A stretch of 54,435 bases of DNA from Candidatus Methanoperedens sp. (GCA_028715885.1 JAQUQX010000005.1:12226-66660), one strand, 5' to 3'; positions 1 to 9,262 are shown, counted from the first letter of the stretch. The notes: a model not told the origin generated them from the letters alone. Numbers and translations are program-made.

Positions 1-153
1 TGCCATCCAGGATGATGCATCCCGGGGTCTGGTTGGGTTTTGTCTGTAAGATGTGTGGTTGGGGAATCTTATAAAAAACGTACAAAAGGTAAAAGAAGTT
101 ATGAAAGAGGAAATTATTTCAGGAAATAATAACTTTGAAGGTTAGTAGAAAAG

Positions 154-177
154 TATATAAAAGATAAAATTATCTTT
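154..177 (+). promoter_or_regulatory. TATA box and inverted-repeat operator of the first vapBC-like pair
   Basis: An archaeal TATA box (tatataaa, 154-161) lies 30 nt upstream of the ATG at 184, so the transcript should be leaderless or nearly so. Directly after it is an inverted repeat with 7-nt arms (aaagata at 160-166, tatcttt at 171-177). Its place between TATA box and start fits an autorepressor site, as is common for toxin-antitoxin operons. The operator role is inferred. Confidence 0.5.
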
Positions 178-183
178 ACCAGC

Positions 184-462
184 ATGAGTGAAAATATCAA
201 AATCCACGAAAAAGATAAATACGTATTCGATATGCTTCAGGCTGAATTAACTCTCAAGACAGGTAAGAAAATAACCCAGCAGGAGTTATTCTCGCAACTC
301 ATCGAATTTGTGAGGGCGAAAAAAGATAACTTCTTTGGCAGGGTTTCTAAACTACCATTATCAGAGAAACAAAAGAAGAAAATAAGAAGTCTTTCAAGCG
401 ATTGGGGCGTTGAGACAAGCGAAGAAGAAATTGACCTGGTAGTTTACGGAGCCAAAAGATGA
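184..462 (+). CDS. VapB-like antitoxin (hypothetical, paired with a PIN protein)
   Basis: A 92-residue, highly charged protein just upstream of a PIN-domain gene and overlapping it by 4 nt (ATGA), the usual arrangement of an antitoxin followed by its toxin. The N-terminal half (residues about 1-45) looks helical and could be a small DNA-binding domain; the rest is Lys/Glu-rich and could wrap the toxin. I do not recognise a named antitoxin family, so the assignment rests on size, charge and position. A TATA box with an inverted repeat immediately upstream suggests autoregulation. Confidence 0.6.
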   Translation: MSENIKIHEKDKYVFDMLQAELTLKTGKKITQQELFSQLIEFVRAKKDNFFGRVSKLPLSEKQKKKIRSLSSDWGVETSEEEIDLVVYGAKR

Positions 463-887
463 GTATATTCATAGATACCGGCATCTTTATCGGGCATGTC
501 AACAAGGATGATAAACACCACGCAGCAGCTTCCGGTCTTGTTGAAGAGATCATGGATAACAAATATGGTATAGCATTTACCTCGAATGCGGTTTTTGATG
601 AAGCTGTTACTTTTACACTTTACAAAACTGGAAATGTCAAGAAGGCTTTTGAAATAAGGGATTTGATATTTGAAAATGAGAAAGAAGATGTCCCGCAGTT
701 CATGAACTTGCTTTTTGTGGATAAAGAAGTGCTTAACAAAGGATGGAATATTTTTGTGAAATATGCCAATAAGAAGCTGAGTTTTACAGACTGCACAACA
801 ATAGAACTGATGAAAAGCAGGGATATTGAATATTTAGCAAGTTTTGATGGCGGGTTTGACGGGATTGTTTCGAGGCTTGGGGAGTGA
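459..887 (+). CDS. PIN-domain ribonuclease, VapC-like toxin
   Basis: A 142-residue PIN-fold protein. It opens with the first acidic motif (IFIDTGIFI, Asp6), has a middle acidic residue in NAVFDEAVT, and ends with the conserved C-terminal PIN acids (LSFTDCTTIELM and ASFDGGFDGI). PIN proteins of this size are Mg-dependent ribonucleases that cleave tRNA or other RNAs and are neutralised by a cognate antitoxin. Its start codon overlaps the stop of the upstream candidate antitoxin, so the two are translationally coupled. Length is normal for VapC and no damage is seen. The target is unknown. Confidence 0.8.
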   Translation: MSIFIDTGIFIGHVNKDDKHHAAASGLVEEIMDNKYGIAFTSNAVFDEAVTFTLYKTGNVKKAFEIRDLIFENEKEDVPQFMNLLFVDKEVLNKGWNIFVKYANKKLSFTDCTTIELMKSRDIEYLASFDGGFDGIVSRLGE

Positions 888-899
888 CTTCAGGCTCAC

Positions 900-1004
900 T
901 CAGGCAGGCTCGATTACTATTTTCTTTTCCCTGACAGCCAGTCTTACCTCGGCGCCTTCTTTTAGTGTAGGCGTTTCTAAAACCGATATATACAGATATG
1001 CCAT
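900..1004 (-). pseudogene. Possible AbrB-like C-terminal fragment
   Basis: On the minus strand a 34-codon frame (ATG at 1004, stop at 900) ends in LKEGAEVRLAV and KKIVIEPA. This pattern resembles the second half of AbrB/MazE swapped-hairpin antitoxin domains (LKxGDEVxx...GKIVIEP). The N-terminal half is missing: a stop codon lies directly before the ATG. It could be a relic of an antitoxin gene beside the existing TA pair, or chance. The call rests on a short motif only. Confidence 0.25.
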
Positions 1005-1051
1005 TCAAAAATCACTTATACAATAACCACCTCTAAGCCATTGTGATAATT

Positions 1052-1480
1052 ATGCCAAACAGAACTGCAGTCATAGAAACAGCTAAAGGAACGATAAAAA
1101 TCGAACTTAAGGAAGCGGAAGCTCCGATAACAACCCAGAACTTCATCAAACTTACGCAGAAGGGGTTCTATGACGGGCTTACTTTCCACAGGGTCATACG
1201 CGGTTTTATGATACAGGGTGGATGCCCTAAGGGAAATGGAACAGGCGGCCCCGGTTATGCAATAAAAGACGAATTTCATCCAAAACTAAAACACACAAAA
1301 GGGGCATTATCAATGGCAAATGCAGGTCCCAACACCGGAGGGAGCCAGTTCTTTATAACCGAAGAACCACAGCCCCATCTTGATGGACACCACTCTGTGT
1401 TCGGACAGGTAATTGTTGGTCAGGACGTAGTGGAAAAAATCAAACAGGGCGATAAGATTATAAAAGTCACAATACAATAA
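1052..1480 (+). CDS. Peptidyl-prolyl cis-trans isomerase, cyclophilin type
   Basis: A single-domain cytoplasmic cyclophilin of 142 residues that catalyses cis-trans isomerisation of proline peptide bonds during folding. The family signatures are present: the catalytic Arg region [13 protein letters not shown], the [19 protein letters not shown] block, and [11 protein letters not shown] near the C-terminus. No signal peptide is visible. I take the ATG at 1052 as start; a GTG 9 nt upstream at 1043 is also in frame and would add three residues. It appears to be monocistronic. Confidence 0.93.
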   Translation: MPNRTAVIETAKGTIKIELKEAEAPITTQNFIKLTQKGFYDGLTFHRVIRGFMIQGGCPKGNGTGGPGYAIKDEFHPKLKHTKGALSMANAGPNTGGSQFFITEEPQPHLDGHHSVFGQVIVGQDVVEKIKQGDKIIKVTIQ

Positions 1481-1508
1481 TCTTAATATCGTAGAAGCCC
1501 GATGAACA

Positions 1509-1540
1509 AATCTGCGTTCATCCGTGTTTATCTGCGGTTA
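1509..1540. repeat. Short dispersed repeat, TCTGCGTTCATCC type
   Basis: The spacer between the cyclophilin and flavoprotein genes holds TCTGCGTTCATCCGTG followed by TTTATCTGCGG, so the TCTGCG word occurs twice, 20 nt apart. A related copy lies in inverted orientation at 48781-48807. I infer a dispersed intergenic element; its function is unknown. Confidence 0.4.
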
Positions 1541-1548
1541 TTTAAAGT

Positions 1549-2106
1549 ATGACTCTAAGAATCGCATGGGGAATCACAGGCTGCGGGGACTACCTCAAAG
1601 AAAGCCTTGATATAATGAAAGAGCTCGCAAGAGAACACAACCTCGACGTCAAGGTATTCCTCTCGCAGTCAGGCGAGATGGTAATAAAATGGTACAGGCT
1701 CTTCAATGACCTGAAAACCTATTTCCCAAAAACCTATATCGAAAAATCCCCGAACGTCCCGTTTTTAGTAGGCGATTTACAGCTTGGTAAATACGATTTT
1801 CTTTTGATAACCCCATCAACTTCAAACACTGTTGCGAAGATTGCAGTTGGAATTTCAGATACATTGCTCACGAATGCAGTGGCGCAGGCGATGAAAGGAA
1901 AAGTGCCGGTGTATATTTTCCCGGCTGACCAGAAAAGGGGCGAAATAACCACCGACTTGCCAGGCGGGAAGAAGCTCACTCTCACGATGCGGGATGTGGA
2001 TATCGAAGCTGTGGAGAAACTCAGGAAAATGCCTGGCATCACGGTTCTGGGGCATCCCGATGAGATGAGGGAGATTGTAAAAAAATGCCTCAAGAGCAGG
2101 AAATAA
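1549..2106 (+). CDS. Archaeoflavoprotein AfpA / DmrB-like flavin reductase
   Basis: A 185-residue flavoprotein of the FMN-binding flavoprotein (PpcA/Dfp-like) fold. It begins with RIAWGITGCGDYL, has a TPSTSNTVAKIA phosphate-binding-type loop in the middle and a PVYIFPADQ segment, all typical of the archaeal AfpA/DmrB group. Relatives accept electrons from ferredoxin or reduce dihydromethanopterin to tetrahydromethanopterin (DmrB). This sequence alone does not tell these roles apart. It stands as a single gene, convergent with the phosphoesterase gene that follows. Start ATG at 1549 is the only sensible choice. Confidence 0.82.
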   Translation: MTLRIAWGITGCGDYLKESLDIMKELAREHNLDVKVFLSQSGEMVIKWYRLFNDLKTYFPKTYIEKSPNVPFLVGDLQLGKYDFLLITPSTSNTVAKIAVGISDTLLTNAVAQAMKGKVPVYIFPADQKRGEITTDLPGGKKLTLTMRDVDIEAVEKLRKMPGITVLGHPDEMREIVKKCLKSRK

Positions 2107-2107
2107 C

Positions 2108-2638
2108 TCAAGGCTTTTCATATTCGAAATAAGTGCATACATTGTCTTTGCATCTGATTATTTTCCCTTTAACTGTATTTTTTATTATTTCAAGTTCGAC
2201 CGCGCTGGGTTCCGCTATCCCAGGCACTGTTGCGCTCCCCGGCGAGAGAAGCAGCACATCTGTTTTTTGCACTATGGGATGATGGAAATGCCCGAAAATC
2301 AGGACATCCACACCCATCTCTTTTGCAAGGTAGCGCAGACCATCCGTATGCTCTGAAGTGAGCTGCCCTTTGTGGATTATTCCGATTTTCACACCCTCCA
2401 CCACGATGACCTTGCGCTCGGGAAGGAGCCTTATCAGTTCAGGAACGTCGGTATCTCCGTGAACAGCTACGAGCTTTCCCAAATATCGGAGTTCATTATA
2501 GCATTCAAGCGATTCAAAATCTCCGGCGTGGATTATGATATCCGAGCTTTTGATTATGGAAATCAGGTCATCGGGAAGACGCGCAAGCAGTGATTGCCCC
2601 TTCTTAATATGAGTATCTGATAAGATGATGAGCTTCAT
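2108..2638 (-). CDS. Metallophosphoesterase, YfcE/MJ0936 family
   Basis: A 176-residue calcineurin-like phosphoesterase. The metal-binding motifs are clear: SDTHIKKG (Asp8, His10), HAGDFES, VHGDTD in place of the usual GNCD, and the C-terminal GHFHHP. The short, single-domain form matches the YfcE/MJ0936 group, whose members hydrolyse phosphodiesters in vitro; the physiological substrate is generally unknown. It ends 1 nt past the convergent flavoprotein gene and lies 10 nt downstream of the P-type ATPase gene in the same direction, so it may be co-transcribed with that gene. Confidence 0.87.
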   Translation of the reverse strand: MKLIILSDTHIKKGQSLLARLPDDLISIIKSSDIIIHAGDFESLECYNELRYLGKLVAVHGDTDVPELIRLLPERKVIVVEGVKIGIIHKGQLTSEHTDGLRYLAKEMGVDVLIFGHFHHPIVQKTDVLLLSPGSATVPGIAEPSAVELEIIKNTVKGKIIRCKDNVCTYFEYEKP

Positions 2639-2648
2639 AAAGAGAGCC

Positions 2649-4793
2649 TTACACCTTCAACACCGACAATCGCATCGCATTCACTATCACAAGTAGAGAA
2701 AGACCCATATCCCCGAACGCAACAGCCATCCAGAGCGTCACAATGCCAGGAAAAACAAGAACAGCAAAGCTTCCTTTTACTGCGATTGAAGAAAAGATGT
2801 TTTGCTTAACTATCCCAAATGTCTTTTTGCTAAGTTCAAATAAATAAGGAAGTTTGGATATATCATCATGCATTAAAGCTATATCGGCGGTTTCAAGTGC
2901 AACATCGCTGCCTATAGCCCCCATCGCAATACCGACGCTTGACTTTGCCAGCGCAGGTGCATCGTTCACACCATCCCCTACCATGACCACCTTACCATAT
3001 TTCTGGTTTAGTTCCCCGATCATCCTGACCTTATCTTCAGGAAGAAGACCCGCATGGTATTCATTAATCCCAAGCTTGTTTGCTATCGCCTTTGCAATTC
3101 TTTCATTGTCCCCTGTCAGCATCACCACACGCATGTCCTTTTTCTTTAGCAAGCGTATGGTTTCAAGCGCAGCGTCCCTGACTTTATCCATTATTGCAAT
3201 AATTCCCATGCATTCCTGATTCCCTACAAGTATTGCTGTCTTCCCTTCCTCTTCAAGCTCCTTGACTTTTGCCTGCGGGAAAGGAATCGATAGCTCTGAA
3301 AACATAGCAGGACTGCCGATATAATAGGTCTTTCCATCTATGTTTCCTTTTACACCCTTACCTGGAATTGCCTTAAATTCGCTGGCAGGTTTTAAATGCA
3401 CGTTCTCAGACTCAGCTTTTGCAACCACCGCCTTTGCAAGCGGATGTTCGGATAATGATTCTATGGATGCAGCTATCTCCATAATTTCCTTAGCTGGATA
3501 ATTATTAACCTCTAATGTATCCGTGACCACTGGTCTTCCTTCGGTCAGGGTGCCGGTCTTGTCAAAAACAAAAACCTTTGCCTTAGCCATCTCCTCTATG
3601 TAATTTCCGCCTTTTATTAAGACTCCATTTCTGGCAGCGCCTGTTATTCCTGAAACCATTGATACAGGCGTGGAAATTGCAAGAGCACAGGGGCAGGAAA
3701 TAACCAGAAGAACCAGGGCTTTGTAAAGCCATTCATCAAAGGGCTGACCGAAAACAATGCTTGGAACAGTCGCCACACCCACTGCAAGGAATATCACCAG
3801 AGGGGTATAATAGCGGGCAAATTTATCAACGAACTTTTCGGTCGGAGATTTTTTTCTTTCAGCCTCCTCAACCAGCCTGACAATTTTTGAAAGCACTGTG
3901 TCTTGCGACCTTTTTGTGACTTTTATTTCAAGATAGCCGTGTTCATTCAGCGTTCCTGCATAGACCGTATCGCCTATCTTTTTATGGACAGGCATTGATT
4001 CTCCGGTGATAGCGGCTTGATTTACGCTTGACTCTCCTTTGATCACAATACCATCAAGGGGTATTTTCTCCCCCGGTCTGACAACCGTAATATCATTGAT
4101 ATTCGCATCATGAACATGTACGTTGACTTCTTTTTCGTCCCTTATTACAGTGGCAGTTTCAGGTGCAAGCTTAACGAGCGAGCCAATAGATTTCCTCGCC
4201 CTTTCGCCTGCATAATCTTCTAAAAACTCGGCAATAAAGAACAGATAAAGCACGGATGCTCCCTCTTCCCCGTAGCCAATGGAGAAAGCACCCACGGCAG
4301 CAATTATCATCAGGAAATTCATATCAAGGCGTTTTTTCAGGAGAGAAGATATGCCCTTTTTAGCTATGCTGTATCCTGAAATTACTCCGGCGAACAGGAA
4401 GAGAATGTGAGATAAAGCTGTTGTTCCCGTTACGTATTCTATGGAAAGCCCAAGAACCAGTAACACGGACGAAAGTGCTATAATACGTATATTCCGTTGT
4501 TTCCAGAGAGGATGTTTTTCCTCAAAAATATCAGTTGCACATGAAGAACAGCTTACTTCGTGATCATCCTTCCCATCTTCAAGAGCGGTATACCCTGCTT
4601 TTTCAATCGCCTCTCTGATTTCTGATGTGTTGGTGTGGGACGGGTCATACTTTATCGCTGCTTTACCAACAATGAAATCCACGTTTATCTCAGCGATACC
4701 GTTCAGTTTCCTGACCGCATTTTCCACGTTCATGGCACAGGAAGGACAGTCCATGCCTTTTACTTTTAATTCACATTCTTTAAGCTCAACCAT
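2649..4793 (-). CDS. P1B-type heavy-metal-transporting ATPase (Zn/Cd/Pb class)
   Basis: A 714-residue membrane ATPase that should export soft divalent metals at the cost of ATP. Visible elements in order: an N-terminal HMA domain with GMDCPSC (Cys16, Cys19), an extra CxxC (Cys82/Cys85), TGES at 263-266, the transmembrane CPC motif at 367-369, the phosphorylated Asp411 in DKTGT, SEHP at 448-451, and GDGVND at 605-610. The last helix pair (AFGDMGLSLLVIVNAMRL) has the Asp typical of the Zn/Cd/Pb subclass rather than the Cu class. A NikR-like regulator gene, frameshifted, lies 65 nt upstream on the same strand, suggesting a metal-responsive export operon. Confidence 0.93.
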   Translation of the reverse strand: MVELKECELKVKGMDCPSCAMNVENAVRKLNGIAEINVDFIVGKAAIKYDPSHTNTSEIREAIEKAGYTALEDGKDDHEVSCSSCATDIFEEKHPLWKQRNIRIIALSSVLLVLGLSIEYVTGTTALSHILFLFAGVISGYSIAKKGISSLLKKRLDMNFLMIIAAVGAFSIGYGEEGASVLYLFFIAEFLEDYAGERARKSIGSLVKLAPETATVIRDEKEVNVHVHDANINDITVVRPGEKIPLDGIVIKGESSVNQAAITGESMPVHKKIGDTVYAGTLNEHGYLEIKVTKRSQDTVLSKIVRLVEEAERKKSPTEKFVDKFARYYTPLVIFLAVGVATVPSIVFGQPFDEWLYKALVLLVISCPCALAISTPVSMVSGITGAARNGVLIKGGNYIEEMAKAKVFVFDKTGTLTEGRPVVTDTLEVNNYPAKEIMEIAASIESLSEHPLAKAVVAKAESENVHLKPASEFKAIPGKGVKGNIDGKTYYIGSPAMFSELSIPFPQAKVKELEEEGKTAILVGNQECMGIIAIMDKVRDAALETIRLLKKKDMRVVMLTGDNERIAKAIANKLGINEYHAGLLPEDKVRMIGELNQKYGKVVMVGDGVNDAPALAKSSVGIAMGAIGSDVALETADIALMHDDISKLPYLFELSKKTFGIVKQNIFSSIAVKGSFAVLVFPGIVTLWMAVAFGDMGLSLLVIVNAMRLSVLKV

Positions 4794-4858
4794 GCAGACC
4801 TGTATTACATGCTTTTAAAAGTAGATTGTGCTAAGAAATCGGCTGAAAGTTAATAAAA

Positions 4859-5235
4859 TTAGACGGAACAGCGGCAGATCACGACATCTTTTACTGAAGA
4901 TATGCGTTCTACAAACTGTTTTATGCTCTCACCATCTCCCTGAAGAATCACCCACTCAGCGCACCTATCCCCAAAATGCGTATGGGTTGCAGACGTGACT
5001 ATATTTTTGAAATCATGGATTATGCTGTTCACCGGCTGTTCTCTTTTATCATCATAAACAATGGTTGCGATGAATGGAGTACCATTTCAATATGCTCTAT
5101 CCATTTATTCTGAGCCACGAATCTATGAAGGGCTTCACGTACTGCATCCGAACGGCTGGAGAAACCCATTTTATTCGTGATATTATCGAACTCTTTTAAC
5201 TCTGCGCCTGAGAGTGATATGCTTATAACTACCAT
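4859..5235 (-). pseudogene. NikR-like nickel/metal-responsive regulator, frameshifted
   Basis: The gene is split between two frames. The first 53 or so residues (start ATG at 5235) form a ribbon-helix-helix domain with ISISLSGAEL and SRSDAVREALHRF. Near 5076-5085 the frame changes and continues to the stop at 4859 with the NikR C-terminal domain: PFIATIVYDDKR, then SIIHDF, THTHFGDRCAEWVIL, then VKDVVICRC. The His, HxH and Cys positions match the NikR metal ligands, with an 11-residue spacing between the first two His and the Cys one residue closer. Adding one base (atggtactcc to atgggtactcc) restores one 126-residue protein. It may be a real null allele or a sequencing indel. It lies between the cDPGS-like gene and the P1B ATPase, both on the same strand. 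Confidence 0.75.
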
Positions 5236-5250
5236 TAACAACCTGTATGA

Positions 5251-6588
5251 TTAATGACATGAAATAGCTATCTTTCTGGACTTCAGCCATTTATCAATCA
5301 CATCTTCCAGCCTGACATCCACTTCCTCAATCCTGTAACTCACCCTCACGACGGGCTTGTTGAGCTTCAAGAGGCTTCCAAGGTTGATGGGCGTTCCCGC
5401 AATCACAGAATCGCATTGCGCAGCATTTATGGTTATTTCAAGCTCTTTCATCTGGGCTTCGCTATAACCCATGGCAGGCAACACTCTGACAATATGGGGA
5501 TAATCTTTGTAAACTTTCAATATAGAACCAACCGCATGTGCCCTCGGGTCAACGATTTCTTTTGCCTCATAGTTTTTTGCAGCGATAATGCCTGCGCCGT
5601 AGCTCATCCCGCCGTGGGTCAGGGTGGGTCCGTCTTCCACGACCAGAACGCGCTTTCCTTTTATCATCTCCTGCCTGTCAACACTTATCACGGAATTGGC
5701 TTTTATGATAGTTGCTTTTTTATTTATTGACCTGACATTCTTGATAACCAGTTCTACATCCTCTTTCCTAGCTGAATTTACCTTGTTCACAATAACCACG
5801 TCCGCAAGAAGCACATTCACTTCCCCCGGATAATAGGTCAGCTCATGCCCGGGTCTGTGGGGGTCTGCGATAACAATGTGCAGGTCGGGTTTGTAGAAGG
5901 GGATGTCGTTGTTTCCCCCGTCCCATATGATAATATCCGCCTCAGTTTCAGCAGCGTCAAGGATTTTCCAGTAATCGACGCCGCTGTAAACCACGCTCCC
6001 GCAGCAGATATACTGCTCGTACTCCTCCCGCTCTTCTATTGTGCACTCATTGCGAATGCAGTCCTCCATCGATGCAAACCTCTGGCATTCCTGCTTGCGC
6101 AAATCGCCGTAAGGCATGGGATGGCGCACAACAACTACTCTCCACCCTTTTTCCTTCAATATTTCCACAAGCTTGCGAGAAGTAGGGCTTTTGCCTGCGC
6201 CGGTTCTCACGGCGCATACTGAGATTACAGGCTTTTTTGACCGGAGCATTGTGCTTTCAGTCCCCATAAGCCAAAAATCTGCTCCAGCCGCTAAAACCTG
6301 CGATGCTTTTTGCATAACCGCGTCATGCGATAAATCCGAATAAGCCAGAACCACCTGTTCGATACCCTTCTCTTTTATGAGCCGTGCCAATTCTTCTTCG
6401 GGATAAATCGGAATATCTTTTTCATACAGCGAGCCTGCCAGTTCCGCAGGATAAACCCGTCCTGCGATTCCCGGAATCTGGGTGGCTGTAAAGGCTACTA
6501 CCTCATAATTTCCGTTATCCCTGAAAAATACATTGAAATTATGAAAATCCCGCCCGGCAGCGCCCATTATCAGAACTTTTGTTTTCAT
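5251..6588 (-). CDS. Cyclic 2,3-diphosphoglycerate synthetase-like P-loop protein
   Basis: A 445-residue cytoplasmic protein. The N-terminus (KVLIMGAAGRDFHNFN) and the Walker-A-like loop CAVRTGAGKSPTSRK near residue 130 are typical of the family annotated as cyclic 2,3-diphosphoglycerate synthetase. Downstream the segments IIIWDGGNNDIPFYKPDLHI, VVIVNKVNSA and DGPTLTHGGMSYGAG also match that family. The founding enzyme makes the thermoprotectant cDPG from 2,3-diphosphoglycerate; many homologues occur in organisms without known cDPG, so substrate identity here is uncertain. It is the first of three same-strand genes leading into the NikR-like gene (15 nt apart) and the ATPase. Confidence 0.75.
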   Translation of the reverse strand: MKTKVLIMGAAGRDFHNFNVFFRDNGNYEVVAFTATQIPGIAGRVYPAELAGSLYEKDIPIYPEEELARLIKEKGIEQVVLAYSDLSHDAVMQKASQVLAAGADFWLMGTESTMLRSKKPVISVCAVRTGAGKSPTSRKLVEILKEKGWRVVVVRHPMPYGDLRKQECQRFASMEDCIRNECTIEEREEYEQYICCGSVVYSGVDYWKILDAAETEADIIIWDGGNNDIPFYKPDLHIVIADPHRPGHELTYYPGEVNVLLADVVIVNKVNSARKEDVELVIKNVRSINKKATIIKANSVISVDRQEMIKGKRVLVVEDGPTLTHGGMSYGAGIIAAKNYEAKEIVDPRAHAVGSILKVYKDYPHIVRVLPAMGYSEAQMKELEITINAAQCDSVIAGTPINLGSLLKLNKPVVRVSYRIEEVDVRLEDVIDKWLKSRKIAISCH

Positions 6589-6650
6589 GAACTAACCTCA
6601 ATTAAGGATTAGTTCTTCAATCATTTAATGGTATGCTTATTGCGTTCAGG

Positions 6651-8336
6651 TTAATCCTCATCGACAAACTTTCTATCGGGCTCTTCTACAAGCATGCCCT
6701 GTATTATAACAGCGTATGCTGGTCTTGCTATGAAGACCCCGATAAGCACGCCTGCTATTGTAATCTCAGCAAAACCCCGCAGAGCGTTTGAATCCATGAA
6801 TAATATGAGGGGCAACATTGCTACAAGTACAGTAGCAGCGGCAGCGAAAATAATGGCAAACGCTTTCGAGATGCGGGATTTGTACACTTTATCGGGCGGC
6901 AGGGCGCCTCCTGCAAGGACTTCATCCGTTATTATTATGAGATGGTCAACACCCGTTCCAATAACAGCAATGATGCCCGCAATAGTTGCAAGGTCAAGCT
7001 GCAACCCGAATAGAACTGCAAAACCCAGTATTATTATGACTTCGCTGAAGGATGTTGAAAGCATCGGGATGACAATATTGGGCTGCTTATACCTGAGAGC
7101 CACAACGATGGCTACCAGTATCAGGGCGATCAGCCCCGCAATTGCGACCTGTTCTTTGAACTTTTGACCGAGCGGCGCAGGTACTTCTCCCGAACCAACC
7201 TCTTTCACATGAACGGGCAGTGCGCCGGCTCTCAAATGAAGCTGGAGTTCTTTTGCTTTCTCCTGTCCAACATTACCTGCACCTGTAGTTGCTACCATGT
7301 TTTTCACAGGTATATTCTGTATGTTCTTTGCAAGATCAGAAGCCAGAGGCGCATCGAACACAAGTTTATCGTCAAGATACATGCTCAGGTAATGCGCGCC
7401 CGGATTGGTCACAGCTCCATACTGTATCGCTGCATCACGGAGCGCTTTAGCTCCCTCATCATTCAGTTCAAAAGACACACCCCATGCATCTCCTTTTTCT
7501 TTCTGCGGTACCCCAACACCAACGATCTGGTCACCGTAGAGAACGTGGTCAGTCTCGTTACCTTTAACCTGTATCCGTATTTCGAATTTTCCTGGTGTCA
7601 GAGAGAGCTTTCTTGCTTCCTCTATCGAAACTCCCGGCAGGTCGATAAGTAAGTAATTATCGCCGATCGGCGTAATGGTTATCTGTTTAAAGGATATCGG
7701 GTTAAGTTTGTCAGCCAGTCTCTTTGCGGTCTCATCCCTGGTCTCCGGGGTCACACGTTCCTCAAAAGTTTTTGGGAGCACTTTTCCATCAACGGGTTTT
7801 AAGATATCATTCAAAGAATCCTCGGTCACAGCTTTTCTTATTTCATACGTTGGAGGTCTGCCCGGGCTGCCGAGAATCAGTTTTACATCCGCATTCAGGC
7901 TGTCCCTAAGATATTTCTGGATCAAAAAATACTTGTTTGTTTGCAGCTTTACTCTGGTACCGCCATCGGGTGCGCTCGATACGGTGGATGTCCCGAATCC
8001 AAATGAATCAATTGTTTTTTGTGTGGTCGCTTTGGATGTCATAAAACTGACAGAGCCAGCAGATACTTCCTCGATTTTAACGTTCGGGTCATCAAGTAAT
8101 TTTGAGAATCCTATCTGGACTATTTTTCCGGGGTCTGCATCTATCTGGGTCACCGCTCCCTGAAGCTGCACCTGAAGCCAGGAGCCGCCGTCAAGGTCAA
8201 GACCGTATTTTAAATTGCTCCCGATATTGAATTGACCGTTTGAGTAGGATACCGTTATGGCTGCGATGGAACCGAGAATGGCAAATACTAGCAATAAGAC
8301 GCGCCAGTTGTGATAAAAAGGTTCTTCCTCGTTCAT
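6651..8336 (-). CDS. secD: Protein-export membrane protein SecD
   Basis: A 561-residue subunit of the SecDF complex, which helps SecYE-dependent translocation using the ion gradient. The N-terminal transmembrane helix is followed by YGLDLDGGSWLQVQLQG, the SecD D1 signature. A large extracytoplasmic domain precedes five C-terminal helices that include IAGIIAVIGTGVDHLIIITDE, the conserved RND-like segment. Its ATG overlaps the stop of secF by 4 nt, so the order is secF-secD, as in other euryarchaea. Length and topology are normal. Confidence 0.95.
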   Translation of the reverse strand: MNEEEPFYHNWRVLLLVFAILGSIAAITVSYSNGQFNIGSNLKYGLDLDGGSWLQVQLQGAVTQIDADPGKIVQIGFSKLLDDPNVKIEEVSAGSVSFMTSKATTQKTIDSFGFGTSTVSSAPDGGTRVKLQTNKYFLIQKYLRDSLNADVKLILGSPGRPPTYEIRKAVTEDSLNDILKPVDGKVLPKTFEERVTPETRDETAKRLADKLNPISFKQITITPIGDNYLLIDLPGVSIEEARKLSLTPGKFEIRIQVKGNETDHVLYGDQIVGVGVPQKEKGDAWGVSFELNDEGAKALRDAAIQYGAVTNPGAHYLSMYLDDKLVFDAPLASDLAKNIQNIPVKNMVATTGAGNVGQEKAKELQLHLRAGALPVHVKEVGSGEVPAPLGQKFKEQVAIAGLIALILVAIVVALRYKQPNIVIPMLSTSFSEVIIILGFAVLFGLQLDLATIAGIIAVIGTGVDHLIIITDEVLAGGALPPDKVYKSRISKAFAIIFAAAATVLVAMLPLILFMDSNALRGFAEITIAGVLIGVFIARPAYAVIIQGMLVEEPDRKFVDED

Positions 8337-9262
8337 GCTCTCTGCCCCTTCTTCTTTGGCTTTTCAATTCGTTTCTCAGCCTGCTGTGTTTTCCCTATAT
8401 ACCATCTTAAAATCCCCACGTTGGTCATCCATGTATTTATCATGTCCGCAATCAAGCCAAAAATAAGAACCACAGAAATATCTCTTATTATGTCGATGCG
8501 GGTGAATGATGTAACAAGACCTGATGATACGAAGAACATAGCAACAAGGGCAGCGAGTGCGGTTGTTGTCATAGTCAGTCCTGTTACCATTGCGTCCTTT
8601 GTCTTGGTGATTAAATCGCCCTTACGCCTGAGCAGCCGTGTCGTTAGAAGTATATCCGTATCCACGGAATAACCAATAAGCATCAGAAGGGCTGCCACAG
8701 TTCCAAGAGAAAGATATATCCCGAATACATCGGTCATCGCAGCAGCAAAGGCAATGTCAGCAAAAGCTGAAATCACCACAGCTATGGATGGGACAAAGGT
8801 TCTGTAGATAATGAATATCACAATTGCCATAAAAACGAATGAAATGACTATGGCACGAAGCGCCTGCCTCTGCAGGGATTTACTGAATTGTTCACCCATG
8901 TCTCTAATTTCAACATTAGTAAATTCAGATTTTACTTTATTGACCAGCTCATCTTTTAAAGATGGATCCATCGGGCTGAATTCCAGTATTTTACGGTCCC
9001 CAACACTGTATTGTCTTACCTCAACCCCCGGATACTTCTGATATTCCTCTTTTAACTGGTCCGGTGTTTTTGCACTGTCGAAGATTATCGCCGTACCGCC
9101 CTTGAATTCCATTCCAAGTTCCACCGGGGCACCGGTTGTAATGGTTGTATAAACCAGAATAGAAAGCGATAACAATAGCAATATTGCAGGAAGAATCAGC
9201 ATCTGTTTGAATGTAAAGTTTTTAACATAGGTTTCTATAACCTTTTCATTAATCAAGTTCAT
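8333..9262 (-). CDS. secF: Protein-export membrane protein SecF
   Basis: A 309-residue membrane protein and partner of SecD. It shows the expected first helix, the ELGMEFKGGTAIIFDS signature after it, a soluble loop, and a C-terminal bundle with ALLMLIGYSVDTDILLTTRL, the SecF counterpart of the RND proton-relay segment. It is translationally coupled to secD. About 80 nt separate it from the upstream PflX-like gene on the same strand, so it probably has its own promoter there. Confidence 0.95.
   Translation of the reverse strand: MNLINEKVIETYVKNFTFKQMLILPAILLLLSLSILVYTTITTGAPVELGMEFKGGTAIIFDSAKTPDQLKEEYQKYPGVEVRQYSVGDRKILEFSPMDPSLKDELVNKVKSEFTNVEIRDMGEQFSKSLQRQALRAIVISFVFMAIVIFIIYRTFVPSIAVVISAFADIAFAAAMTDVFGIYLSLGTVAALLMLIGYSVDTDILLTTRLLRRKGDLITKTKDAMVTGLTMTTTALAALVAMFFVSSGLVTSFTRIDIIRDISVVLIFGLIADMINTWMTNVGILRWYIGKTQQAEKRIEKPKKKGQRA

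Noticed and set aside
784-1008. 74-codon minus-strand gene after the first PIN gene
   Set aside because: TTG start, low-complexity Arg/Lys/Ser-rich product, antisense to the PIN gene; the AbrB-like motif is in another frame.
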